Origin: Corallococcus sp. NCRR
GTDB lineage: Bacteria; Myxococcota; Myxococcia; Myxococcales; Myxococcaceae
DNA: 64,000 bases
Direction: 5' to 3'
Assembly: GCF_026965535.1 (NCBI RefSeq)
Contig: NZ_CP114039.1
Coordinates: 3,286,001 to 3,350,000 of the forward strand
A program made the position numbers and the translations under genes. A model generated the notes under the pieces. The model saw only the letters and a list, made by a program, of their open reading frames with translations, made no database searches and was not told where the DNA came from. This document shows, one piece after another, positions 55,106 to 64,000 of this stretch; within the stretch, counting starts at the first letter, position 1; each line of letters opens with the position of its first letter.

Positions 55106-56623
55106 TCAGCGGCGGCGGCTCTTCAACGCCAGACGCCACGGGCTGATACGGCCAGAGGTGTCACCGCCACCGGCGCGCGAAGGCAGCGTCTTGGCGCGCT
55201 TCTGGTCGCGCTGGAAGGCGTGCAGCGTGCTCGCGAGCAGCGCCACCTCGCTGAGCTTGGGGTCCTCCTCGCCCAGCAGCGCCGTGTGATGGCGGGTGAG
55301 GAAGCTGGTGTCGTAGTCCCCGCCCACGAACTCCGGGTGGGACAGGATGCCGTGCAGGTAGCGGATGTTGGTGGTGATGCCCTTCACCACGTACTCGGAC
55401 AGCGCGCGCTTGGCCCGCGCGATGGCCTCTTCACGCGTGGCGCCCCACACGGACAGCTTCGAAATCATGGGGTCGTAGTAGTTGGGCACCGTGAAGCCCG
55501 CGTACACGCCCGAGTCGTCGCGCACGTTCGGGCCGCTCGGCACGCGCAGCGCGTGGATCTTGCCCGGGCTGGGCATGAAGTTGCGCGCCGGGTCCTCCGC
55601 GTACACGCGCACTTCAATGGCGTGGCCGCGCGGCGCGGGGGCCTCGAAGAGGGGGAGCTTCTCGCCTTCCGCGGCGCGGATCTGCATGGCCACCAGGTCC
55701 AGGCCGGTGACCCACTCCGTGACGGGGTGCTCCACCTGGAGGCGGGTGTTCATCTCCAGGAAGTAGAAGTTGCGGTGCACGTCCACCAGGAACTCCACCG
55801 TCCCGGCGCCCACGTAGTTGACGGCCTTGGCCGCCTTCACCGCGACCTCGCCCATCTTCGCGCGCAGCTCCGGCGTGAGGATGGGGCTGGGCGTCTCCTC
55901 CACCACCTTCTGGTGGCGGCGCTGCGCGGAGCACTCGCGCTCGTTCAGGTGGATGGTGTTGCCGTACTGGTCGGCGAAGACCTGGATCTCCACGTGGTGA
56001 GGCTTCTCCAGGTACTTCTCGATGTAGACCGCGTCGTTGCCGAAGGCGTTGAGCGCCTCGCTCTTGGCGGAGCGCCACGCGGAGTCGAAGTCGGCCATGC
56101 CCTCCACGCGGCGCATGCCCTTGCCACCACCGCCGCCGGCGGCCTTGAGCATGATGGGGAAGCCGATGCCCTGGGCGTACTCGCGGGCCTCCTCGATGGT
56201 GCCGATGGGCTCCGTGGTGCCGGGGACGACGGGCACGCCCGCCTTGATCATGTTGGCGCGGGCGCGGGTCTTCTCGCCCATGGCGTCCATGGCGGCGGCC
56301 GGCGGACCGATGAAGGTGATGCCGGCCTTCTCGCAGGCGCGCACGAAGGACGCGTTCTCCGACAGGAAGCCATAGCCGGGGTGGATGGCGTCCGCGCCGG
56401 ACTGCTTCGCGACCTCCAGGATGCGCTCCTGCACGAGGTAGCTCTCGCGCGAGGGCGGGGGGCCGACGAAGTAGGCCTGGTCGGCGGTGCGCACGTGCAG
56501 CGCGGAACGGTCTGCTTCGGAGTACACCGCCACCGTGGCGATGCCGAGGTCCTTGCAGGTGCGCATCACCCGGATGGCGATCTCGCCGCGGTTGGCGACG
56601 AGCACTTTGCGGATCTTGGGCAT
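55106..56623 (-). CDS. Biotin carboxylase subunit of acyl-CoA carboxylase
   Basis: ATP-dependent carboxylation of biotin. It is 505 aa, an ATP-grasp enzyme: KVLVANRGEIAIRVMRTC, the glycine loop KAAGGGGGKGMRRVE, IQVFADQYGN, the catalytic EMNTRLQVEHPVTEW and SPSPGKI-like FMPSPGKIHAL. It ends with an extra tail of about 45 residues rich in Arg/Lys. It works with the downstream carrier and the carboxyltransferase at 57400. It is first in the run accC-carrier-DUF1877 but probably cotranscribed with genes upstream. Confidence 0.93.
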   Translation of the reverse strand: MPKIRKVLVANRGEIAIRVMRTCKDLGIATVAVYSEADRSALHVRTADQAYFVGPPPSRESYLVQERILEVAKQSGADAIHPGYGFLSENASFVRACEKAGITFIGPPAAAMDAMGEKTRARANMIKAGVPVVPGTTEPIGTIEEAREYAQGIGFPIMLKAAGGGGGKGMRRVEGMADFDSAWRSAKSEALNAFGNDAVYIEKYLEKPHHVEIQVFADQYGNTIHLNERECSAQRRHQKVVEETPSPILTPELRAKMGEVAVKAAKAVNYVGAGTVEFLVDVHRNFYFLEMNTRLQVEHPVTEWVTGLDLVAMQIRAAEGEKLPLFEAPAPRGHAIEVRVYAEDPARNFMPSPGKIHALRVPSGPNVRDDSGVYAGFTVPNYYDPMISKLSVWGATREEAIARAKRALSEYVVKGITTNIRYLHGILSHPEFVGGDYDTSFLTRHHTALLGEEDPKLSEVALLASTLHAFQRDQKRAKTLPSRAGGGDTSGRISPWRLALKSRRR

Positions 56624-56663
56624 GGGCGCCCGTCTAGCATGAGGCGCCCGGGATTGCCCGCCT

Positions 56664-57278
56664 CTACTTGCGCAGGTTCAGGTACTCATCCATCAGCAGC
56701 TTGGCCTGGGCGAGCTTCGCCTCCACGAAGCGGTCGTCCTCGTCCGGCTCCGGGGGAGGGGCGGGGTGCGAGGGGGCCTCCACGGCCTTGCCGTCCGGCC
56801 CGAAGTCCACCGCCGCCGCCAGCAGGTTGCGCGCGGCATTCCCGCTGAAGAGCCGGGCCAGCGCCGTCGTCTCCACGTCCAGCCAGCGCGCGGCCTGGCG
56901 CAGGACGTCCAGGTACTCGCCCTCCATGGCGCGGGGCGGGCGGCTGGGGGCGGCCATGCAGACGCGGGCGTAGCTGTGCTCCCGGTCCACGTACATGCCC
57001 ATGGAGCGGTCGCGGAAGTCCCGGGAGAGCGCCTGCGTCATGGCGTCCACGTGCTCCTCGGGGGAGGACACCTTGCCGGACGTCTTGCCGTGGACGAGGG
57101 GAATCTCCGCCACGTGCCAGCCGGTGTCGGCCAGCGACTCCGGGCGGGGCTCCACCCACTTCACTTCGGGACAGGGAAGGTCCAACCCTTCACACACGCC
57201 CTTGAGCGTCTGACGCAGAGCGGTGAGGTTGCCTTCGACGTCGGAGAGGAAGAGAACGAGTCGGCGCTGCTGGGACAC
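56664..57278 (-). CDS. Hypothetical protein within the carboxylase operon
   Basis: A 204-aa soluble protein, MSQQRRLVLFLSDVEGNLT at the start, with a charged helical C-terminus (DRFVEAKLAQAKLLMDEYL). No cysteine clusters or membrane segments. I recognise no domain. It lies between carboxyltransferase and biotin carboxylase genes on the same strand (gaps 121 and 40 bp), so a related role is possible but unproven. Confidence 0.72.
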   Translation of the reverse strand: MSQQRRLVLFLSDVEGNLTALRQTLKGVCEGLDLPCPEVKWVEPRPESLADTGWHVAEIPLVHGKTSGKVSSPEEHVDAMTQALSRDFRDRSMGMYVDREHSYARVCMAAPSRPPRAMEGEYLDVLRQAARWLDVETTALARLFSGNAARNLLAAAVDFGPDGKAVEAPSHPAPPPEPDEDDRFVEAKLAQAKLLMDEYLNLRK

Positions 57279-57399
57279 GGGGGTGGCTCCTTGAGTGGCC
57301 CCGTGAAAGCCCCGGCGTTACCTGAGAATTTCCGGAAGTCTCCACGCCCGCCTGCCCCCCTGGCGACGAGGGGCGTGCGGGCGCGGTCCGGGACTTCTC

Positions 57400-58962
<1,563 letters not shown>

Positions 58963-59136
58963 GGGGGGCGCTCTAACACGATTGGAAGTCGCTGGCAGCG
59001 CTTCCCTTGCTCCTGGAGGGGTGGGCGGACGGCCGGGCCCGGGGTGCATGGGGAGGGGACGGGACGGAAGTTCAGGATTTCCGACACCGCGTCTTCCCGG
59101 GCTCCGGGGCCGGGCGGCGGGCAGGGGAGGTTGGCG

Positions 59137-60288
59137 ATGCGTGAGAGGCCGGGGGCACTGCGGGTGGGGTCGTTCCGGGGAGTGCCCATCCGGGTGCACT
59201 TCTCCCTGCTGATAGCGCTGCCGCTCCTGGCGCTGGCGTTCGGTGGGACGCTTGAGCGGGCGGCGGAGGCGGCGGACGTGCCGCCGGGCGCGCTGGGCGG
59301 GCACCCGTGGGCGTGGGGGCTGGCGGTGGCGGTGGGGCTGTTCGTGTCGGTGCTGCTGCACGAGATGGCGCACACCCTCTATGCGCTGCGGCATGGCGGC
59401 GAGGTGCATGGCATCACGCTGATGATCGTCGGAGGCGTGTCGGAGTTGGCGGAGGTGCCCAAGCGTCCGCGCGACGAGGCGTTGATGGCGCTGGTGGGCC
59501 CGCTGACGAGCCTGGGGCTGGCGGCGTTCCTGGGCGCGCTGACGTGGGTGATGCACGGCCTGGGGATGTTCCAGGTGCAGTTCGCGCTCTTCACGTTGGC
59601 GATGCTCAACGCGGTGCTGGGGGGCTTCAACCTGTTGCCGGCGTTCCCCATGGACGGGGGCCGCATCGTGCGCGCGGCGCTGACGCCAAGGCTGGGGCTG
59701 GTGCGGGCGACGAAGGTGGCCGCGGGGTTGGGGCGCGTGTTCGCGGTGCTGTTCGGCGTGTGGGGGTTGGTGACGTTGAACCCGTTCACGCTGGTGGTGG
59801 CGTTCTTCGTGCTGATGGGGGCGGAGGGGGAGTCGCGGCAGGTGCGGATGAAGGCGCTGCTGGAGCGCGTGCAGGTGGCGGCGCTGATGACGCCGCGGAT
59901 GGTGGGCGTGGACCTGGACCTGTCGATGCAGGACGCGCACTGGGCGATGCGGCACGAGCACGTGAACGCGTTGCCGGTGACGAGCGCGGGGCGGCCGGTG
60001 GGGCGGGTGACGTGGGCTGCGGCGCAGGCGGTGCCGGAGGCGCAGCGCGGGGGCTACGTGGTGCGTGACGCGATGGAGGATGGGGTGGTGGCGGATTTGC
60101 GCGAGGACGGGTGGACGGCGCTGCGGAGGATGGCGGAGGCGCGCGTGCCCATGGCGGCGGTGGTGGATGAGGATGGGCTGCTCGCGGGGACGCTGGATTG
60201 GAATGACATCCAGCGTGGGCTGGCGCGGGCGGAGGAGGCGGAGCGGAACCGGTCGCGGACGGGGTGGCCTCGGGAGCGGACGGCGTAG
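59137..60288 (+). CDS. Site-2 protease family (M50) membrane metalloprotease with CBS-like tail
   Basis: A 383-aa intramembrane protease: zinc motif [16 protein letters not shown] (HExxH) in helix 2 and the third ligand in [15 protein letters not shown] (NxxPxxxxDG type). A cytosolic CBS-pair-like region follows from about 235 ([38 protein letters not shown]). Members cut membrane-bound transcription factors or anti-sigma factors; the substrate is unknown. AGGGGAGG lies 6 nt before the ATG at 59137. Confidence 0.9.
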   Translation: MRERPGALRVGSFRGVPIRVHFSLLIALPLLALAFGGTLERAAEAADVPPGALGGHPWAWGLAVAVGLFVSVLLHEMAHTLYALRHGGEVHGITLMIVGGVSELAEVPKRPRDEALMALVGPLTSLGLAAFLGALTWVMHGLGMFQVQFALFTLAMLNAVLGGFNLLPAFPMDGGRIVRAALTPRLGLVRATKVAAGLGRVFAVLFGVWGLVTLNPFTLVVAFFVLMGAEGESRQVRMKALLERVQVAALMTPRMVGVDLDLSMQDAHWAMRHEHVNALPVTSAGRPVGRVTWAAAQAVPEAQRGGYVVRDAMEDGVVADLREDGWTALRRMAEARVPMAAVVDEDGLLAGTLDWNDIQRGLARAEEAERNRSRTGWPRERTA

Positions 60289-60327
60289 GTTGGATGGAAG
60301 GCATCCTCCCTGATAAGTGGGGGCGCC

Positions 60328-61257
60328 ATGTCCTCTTCGCTGTCGCTCAAGTGCGGCCTGCTGCTCGGCTTGTTGGCGTTTCCGGCGTTGGCCCGGGAGT
60401 TTGAAGAAAAGCTCAGGATCCGGACGCTCCAGGTTCCGGCCCATCCCGGGCAGGAAGCGCCGTCCATCTATGTTTCCGCGCAGGTGGCGAGCGTGCTGCG
60501 CTTCGAGCAGGACGTCGTGCCCGCGAAGACACGGCTCCTGGCCTGGGAGGGGCGGTTCGAACCGCTGCTCGTTGGAAGCAAGAAGGTGGTGGTCGAGCCG
60601 CTGCGCGATCTGGATGAGGGCGAAGCGCTGCCTCTCCTTGTGACGCTGGTGGATGGGACGGAGTTGACGTTCCTCGTGAGGCCGAAGCGTCGCGAGGACT
60701 GGGGGTGGATCGACTACCAGGTCAACGTGTTCGGGGACCGTGGCAGCTACAACGCGGTGCTTTCAGGGCTGTATGACGCGCTCAACCGAGAGCGTGAGCT
60801 GCGTGAGGAGAACGAGCGGTTCAAGAAGGAGGAGAACTCCATCGACCATGCCTACGCGACGCTTCTCTCCAACGGAGAGGTGGGCAAGACGCCGTTCCGG
60901 CGCAAGCGGGTCTTCCGCTTGAAGCACGAGGACATGGACATGGTGGTTGAAGTCTTCAAGGGACCTGGGAAGGCAGCCGCGGTGGTGACCTTGCGGAACA
61001 CCGTGCTCCAGGATGCGTGGCGGTTCGAAGCGGCCTCCGTGACCCGTGAGCGCTCTCCCTCGGAGCGCCCGTTCGCGTTGCGCATGGACCGGCCGGTCAT
61101 CGTCCCTGGCCAGTCAGGAAGGATCGCCGTCGTCGTGGACAGGAGCTCCTTCGAACTGGAGGGTGGTCAGTTGGCGGATCTGGCCCTTCAAATCTTCCGT
61201 GAGGATGGGATCCTCCAGGTCGCCGTGGCGATGGAACATGCACTCGTTCGGCAGTAG
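60328..61257 (+). CDS. DUF2381 family secreted protein
   Basis: A 309-aa exported protein typical of a paralogous family expanded in Myxococcus and relatives. Signal peptide [16 protein letters not shown]; after it, an all-beta-looking region ([35 protein letters not shown]), a short coiled-coil ([16 protein letters not shown]), and a second beta region ending in [17 protein letters not shown]. Function unknown; members often sit beside Ser/Thr kinase or lipoprotein genes. The next gene, 13 bp downstream, is a lipoprotein. Confidence 0.85.
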   Translation: MSSSLSLKCGLLLGLLAFPALAREFEEKLRIRTLQVPAHPGQEAPSIYVSAQVASVLRFEQDVVPAKTRLLAWEGRFEPLLVGSKKVVVEPLRDLDEGEALPLLVTLVDGTELTFLVRPKRREDWGWIDYQVNVFGDRGSYNAVLSGLYDALNRERELREENERFKKEENSIDHAYATLLSNGEVGKTPFRRKRVFRLKHEDMDMVVEVFKGPGKAAAVVTLRNTVLQDAWRFEAASVTRERSPSERPFALRMDRPVIVPGQSGRIAVVVDRSSFELEGGQLADLALQIFREDGILQVAVAMEHALVRQ

Positions 61258-61270
61258 AAAAGTCGTCTCC

Positions 61271-61759
61271 ATGCCCACGACACAGGCCCTGCTGTTCGGA
61301 ACTTTCGTCCTGCTTGCTGCGTCGTCTGGATGTACCAGCGGCGGGGTGTCGCTGCGCCCGGATGGAACTCCGGGGCCGCAGGAGTGCTCGGAGGAAGCCA
61401 AGCGGACGATGCGTGCCTTGCGGTTGCATGTGGGGGACGCGCAATTGGTCGAGCTGGACGCGAACCAGATTGGTTCACGGCGTCCCACGCTCTACGACGG
61501 TCCGATTGAAAGCATCCTCGAGGATGACTTCGGCACGCTGGAGGCGACGACCCGTTTGTATGGGCAGGTCTGGACGAGCGGACCGCAGGTCGTCATCCGG
61601 TACTACGAGGCCCATCCACCGGACAGCGAGAAGTTCCCCATCTGCGCCGTGGCCCGACTTAGCCAGGACCAGATGCGGAAGAGTCCGGACTCGAAGCCTG
61701 GGACGGCGATTCTTGAAGGCTCCACCGCGGCGGCCTACGTCGTTGATTCATTCCGGTAG
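61271..61759 (+). CDS. Small lipoprotein downstream of DUF2381
   Basis: A 162-aa lipoprotein: signal peptide ending LLAASSGC, then an 80-120 aa domain with LRLHVGDAQLVELDANQ and LYGQVWTSGPQVVIRYYEAHP. No known domain recognised. It is probably in an operon with the DUF2381 gene. The last third of the gene plus 63 bp of downstream sequence recur at 62782-62936 with a 109-bp internal deletion. Confidence 0.75.
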   Translation: MPTTQALLFGTFVLLAASSGCTSGGVSLRPDGTPGPQECSEEAKRTMRALRLHVGDAQLVELDANQIGSRRPTLYDGPIESILEDDFGTLEATTRLYGQVWTSGPQVVIRYYEAHPPDSEKFPICAVARLSQDQMRKSPDSKPGTAILEGSTAAAYVVDSFR

Positions 61760-61822
61760 CGGATGGCCTGAGTGCTGTTGGCTTCACGGCCCAGGCGAGG
61801 AGGCGTTGCCCACTGGGCGAGG
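61559..61822 (+). repeat. Direct repeat, left copy (264 bp)
   Basis: Covers the 3' part of the lipoprotein gene and the sequence after it. Its last 82 bp (61741-61822) are identical to 62855-62936, 1,114 bp downstream; the part before the deletion in the right copy is nearly identical. Confidence 0.9.
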
Positions 61823-61969
61823 CCGAAGCTTGAGCCATGCACCGCGAGAGGACTCCTCGCTCGCGTGGGTGGAGGCTCCGAACGGCGAGCCCTCGCGCGC
61901 ATGGAGCGCTTCCCCACGCGTCCTCTCCGGGGGGGGGCAACGGCTCCTGCGCCGCCAGCGGCCGCGTGA

Positions 61970-62254
61970 AACCGCGAGTGGTTCGAGCAGCGCGGCTTCA
62001 AGGGCGACATGGACATCGACCAGTTCTGCGTCCGGTTGGAGCAGGCCCATCACGAGGCCATTCACGGCGGGGGCGACTGGAAGCTGGGGCGTACATGGCC
62101 CGGTGAGTGGAATCGGCGGATCATGGAGGCACTGCGCGATGCCGAGGCTGAAGCTGGACGCACGTTGACGAGAAATGCAGTCCTGGACATCGTTGGGGAT
62201 CGAATGAAGGACTACCGGATCCCGATGAACTTCACGCCTTGGAGAAGACGATGA
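61970..62254 (+). pseudogene. C-terminal fragment of a SitA/DUF2380-like toxin
   Basis: The open frame from just after a TGA at 61967 encodes REWFEQRGFKGDMDIDQF, then HHEAIHGGGDWKLGRTWPG, EWNRRIMEAL and a C-terminal IPMNFTPWRRR. This matches the shape of C-terminal toxin regions of myxobacterial polymorphic lipoprotein toxins (TIGR02269/DUF2380-type; compare SitA of Myxococcus xanthus). No signal peptide or N-terminal part is present. An ATG at 62009 could still start an 81-aa product. Upstream, a run of nine G (61929-61937) and a stop interrupt any longer reading. The stop overlaps the next gene by ATGA. Family placement is from memory. Confidence 0.6.
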
Positions 62255-62721
62255 GCGGTGGCGGCGCGTGGCGGGGCAATATCAAAGCGCGCCTGTACGA
62301 ACGAGTCCGTGCGCGCGGCTTCGACTCGCTCACAGCCTTTGCCGATGCACGCCCTGCTGTCCCGCTGTACGCGCTGGCCGACGAGCTTGGCGACGATGAC
62401 GTCGCTGCGGTGCAGGTGTTGAGTGGGTTGCTCGCAGAGGCGGAGCAGCGCAAGCAGGTCACGCGCTTCGTTCGTGATGTTCTCGTGCGTCTCTTGTCTC
62501 AGAGTCTTGCCAACGGTTGGCCCGCCGTGCTGGATGACGAGAATCTATTCAAGGTAGCCAAGGCACTCGGCTCGTGGTCCGCCTACACCCCAGAAACCCA
62601 TAAGGAGCGGGTCAGATTGGCGAGGGCGGCACTTCGCGCGAATCCGCCCCCTGCTGGATGGCGCCCGCTCGGCCCCGACGATGACCTTCTTCGGACGCTC
62701 CTCCCCGACGAGGAAGTCTGA
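62251..62721 (+). CDS. Candidate SitI-like immunity protein
   Basis: A 156-aa soluble protein (MSGGGAWRGNIKARLYERV at the start; ETHKERVRLARAALRANPPP and GPDDDLLRTLLPDEE near the end). The ATG overlaps the toxin-fragment stop codon (ATGA, 62251-62254), and GGAG precedes it by six bases. That coupling and the small acidic product fit an immunity gene for the fragment upstream. No catalytic motif. It appears intact. The immunity assignment is inferred from position. Confidence 0.6.
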   Translation: MSGGGAWRGNIKARLYERVRARGFDSLTAFADARPAVPLYALADELGDDDVAAVQVLSGLLAEAEQRKQVTRFVRDVLVRLLSQSLANGWPAVLDDENLFKVAKALGSWSAYTPETHKERVRLARAALRANPPPAGWRPLGPDDDLLRTLLPDEEV

Positions 62722-62781
62722 GCCGAAGCGGCGACCGGCCGATCCAACAAGTGCCGTTGTACCCGTTCACCGGATCTGGCC

Positions 62782-62873
62782 TATGGGCTGGTCTGGACGA
62801 GCGGCCCGCAGGTCGTCATCCGGCACTACGAGGCTCCACTGCGGCGGCCTACATCGTTGATTCATTCCGGTAG
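62782..62873 (+). pseudogene. Truncated copy of the lipoprotein gene 3' end
   Basis: Reads YGLVWTSGPQVVIRHYEA as in the lipoprotein at 61271, then jumps by a 109-bp (frame-breaking) deletion to the sequence encoding the last residues and its TAG at 62871. It has no start and cannot be functional. Confidence 0.8.
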
Positions 62874-62936
62874 CGGATGGCCTGAGTGCTGTTGGCTTCA
62901 CGGCCCAGGCGAGGAGGCGTTGCCCACTGGGCGAGG
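62782..62936 (+). repeat. Direct repeat, right copy with 109-bp deletion
   Basis: A second copy of 61559-61822 that lacks the 109 bp corresponding to 61611-61719. The deletion ends in an AGG microhomology. The last 82 bp are identical to the left copy. Confidence 0.9.
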
Positions 62937-62967
62937 AGTGAAGACCTTGCGTGCCAAAGGGGAGCGC

Positions 62968-63192
62968 ATGGCCCAGAAGAAGAACAGCCTCGTGGCGAAC
63001 ATCAACCGGCGCAAGAAGGCGGGGACGTCGCGGCCGAAGAGCCGCTCCAAGGTGTCCAGCAAGTCCTACAAGAACATGGAGCGCGGCTGGGGCAAGACAG
63101 CGCGCAAGAAGACCGCGACGAAGAAGACGGCGGCGAAGAAGACCGCGCGCAAGAGCCCGGCCCGGAAGCGTGCGAGCCGCAAGTCCCGTTAG
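62968..63192 (+). CDS. Small Lys/Arg-rich protein with histone H1-like tail
   Basis: A 74-aa very basic protein. The N-half, KKNSLVANINRRKKAGTSRP, followed by KSRSKVSSKSYKNM, resembles a conserved small-protein core. The C-half is KKTATKKTAAKKTARK-type repeats like eukaryotic H1 tails, so DNA or RNA binding is likely. GGGGAG before the ATG at 62968 supports the start. The gene begins only 31 bp after the right copy of the direct repeat. Confidence 0.75.
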   Translation: MAQKKNSLVANINRRKKAGTSRPKSRSKVSSKSYKNMERGWGKTARKKTATKKTAAKKTARKSPARKRASRKSR

Positions 63193-63255
63193 CGCTCTGG
63201 GTGAATAGGTCCTTCACTGGCGCGTCAGCACGGAGGTCTCCCACAAGGAACTCCG

Positions 63256-63723
63256 ATGAAGAGCCTGCTGGTTGGAATGATGTTGGCGTCGACGCTGGGT
63301 GCCGCGCCTTCGAAGACGGTGGACCTGGTGGGCACGGTGCACAGCGAGGACATCGGCAACCAGAGCTCCAGCCGGGCGACGTGGCTGCCCAATCAGCCCA
63401 AACGCATCGAGCAGTTCGAGTTCCACCTGAAGCGCCCCATGAAGGCCGTGCAGTTGGAGTACCAGTGCCACCTGCAGGACCTGGGTGACTCAGGATGGCT
63501 GCCCGAGGGCACGCCCTGCGGAACACAGGGCGAGTCACGCAGGCTGGAGGCCTTCGGCATCCGGCTGCGCGGCGAAGGGGCGCACCTGTACACCGTGCGC
63601 TACTGGTGCAAGGTGGAGGGCATGGCGCGCCCCATGGGTCCGCTCACGGACGGCGCGATGTGCGGCACCACGGGCGAGGGCCGCAAGCTGCTGGGCATGC
63701 AGGTGGAACTGGTGCGCAAGTAG
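63256..63723 (+). CDS. Secreted protein with two ChW-like repeats
   Basis: A 155-aa exported protein: signal peptide MKSLLVGMMLASTLGA, then two related units of about 45 aa. The first is VQLEYQCHLQDLGDSGW ... CGTQGESRRLEAFGIRL. The second is VRYWCKVEGMARP ... CGTTGEGRKLLGMQVEL. The G-T-x-G-E-x-R-[RK]-L pattern recalls the clostridial hydrophobic-W repeat, here with two Cys per unit. Probably a surface-binding or carbohydrate-binding module. AAGGA precedes the ATG. Confidence 0.7.
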   Translation: MKSLLVGMMLASTLGAAPSKTVDLVGTVHSEDIGNQSSSRATWLPNQPKRIEQFEFHLKRPMKAVQLEYQCHLQDLGDSGWLPEGTPCGTQGESRRLEAFGIRLRGEGAHLYTVRYWCKVEGMARPMGPLTDGAMCGTTGEGRKLLGMQVELVRK

Positions 63724-63729
63724 CCGCGT

Positions 63730-64000
63730 TCAGTTCTTCTCCGGCAGCGACCAGTTCATCTGGAACCGGTGCGCTCCGTTGGGCGCGCTGTCCAGCCAAC
63801 CGGTGATGCTGTCGCTCTTCGCGAGCAGGGGACCCAGTTCCGTGCTCGCTCCGAAGAACGCGGCCAGGCGCTCGTCGCCCATCACGTCCATCAGCGACAC
63901 CTGGGACAGGCCCCGCGCCAGCTTCTTCGGATCCAGCGTGAACTCCACCGCGCGCTTCAGCGGCCCGCCCTTCTCCGGCAGCGCCGCGAGCATCGTCTGC
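63730..64000 (-). CDS. 3' end of an uncharacterised gene (cut by right edge)
   Basis: C-terminal part of a protein on the minus strand, reading into the window from beyond 64000 and ending at 63730. Seen residues include LDPKKLARGLSQVSLMDVMG and GAHRFQMNWSLPEKN. No recognisable domain in this fragment. It is convergent with the ChW-like gene, 6 bp away. Confidence 0.65.
   Translation of the reverse strand, partial: QTMLAALPEKGGPLKRAVEFTLDPKKLARGLSQVSLMDVMGDERLAAFFGASTELGPLLAKSDSITGWLDSAPNGAHRFQMNWSLPEKN

Noticed and set aside
61772-61969. Open frame in the left repeat region as the N-terminus of the toxin gene
   Set aside because: It is in the same frame as the toxin fragment but stopped by a TGA at 61967, has no signal peptide, and its first part is also found in the right repeat copy before an unrelated gene.

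Overview
The window is very GC-rich and gene-dense, with strong G/C bias at third codon positions. It looks like the chromosome of a myxobacterium (Myxococcaceae, Corallococcus/Myxococcus type). The lineage markers are a PilZ-receiver regulator, a DUF2381-type secreted protein, a SitA-like toxin fragment with a coupled immunity-type gene, tandem Uma2 genes, a Pro/Ala/Gly-rich J-domain protein and many lipoproteins with Asp/Ala/Gly-rich linkers. I saw no rRNA, tRNA, CRISPR array, transposase or integrase. The assignment rests on gene content only.

Region by region: 1-4450 (minus) holds nuoE-F-J-K-L of respiratory complex I, without nuoG/H/I between F and J. Its promoter overlaps that of a divergent PilZ-receiver regulator (4556). 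Next come a kinase-like protein whose catalytic Asp is replaced, serB, an orphan GspE N-terminal-type protein, a CPXCG zinc-ribbon protein and an Hsp20. 10250-14000 (minus) carries an HTH-receiver regulator and the pyrG-kdsA-kdsC cluster; kdsB lies at 17369. At 14416-14543 is a 16-codon gene with a near-ideal Shine-Dalgarno sequence and a strong terminator, downstream of an ABC exporter. 18221-20450 has a UDP-GlcNAc 2-epimerase and a pseudouridine synthase.

20447-31498 (minus) is a likely regulatory unit: purF, then a sensor kinase and an NtrC-type regulator, then a sigma54-type promoter with upstream tandem 26-bp repeats, then an RND heavy-metal-type tripartite efflux system and an alpha/beta hydrolase. 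31665-39961 is mainly cell-surface genes: a ceramidase-like protein, a YpfJ-like metallopeptidase, a secreted YQLxQP repeat protein, a beta-helix/di-heme lipoprotein pair, a dicarboxylate symporter, and a 63-aa peptide next to a small cytosolic subtilisin-like protease. 39983-49765 has a large catalase, a quinone-reductase-like enzyme, tandem Uma2 genes, a phosphoesterase, hydrolases, a ChaN-like lipoprotein and a YhbY protein.

49796-64000 contains a GYF-like/PATAN/J/TPR protein, a Cys-rich repeat protein, a TauE-type transporter, an acyl-CoA (probably propionyl-CoA) carboxylase operon, a site-2 protease, a DUF2381 protein and a lipoprotein. The 3' end of that lipoprotein gene is duplicated on both sides of a toxin-fragment/immunity module. 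A Lys-rich histone-like protein, a secreted ChW-like protein and a gene cut by the right edge follow.

The best candidates for something new are the 63-aa peptide plus protease pair, the 16-aa peptide gene, the sigma54-controlled efflux circuit and the duplicated toxin-immunity module. All are inferences from sequence alone.
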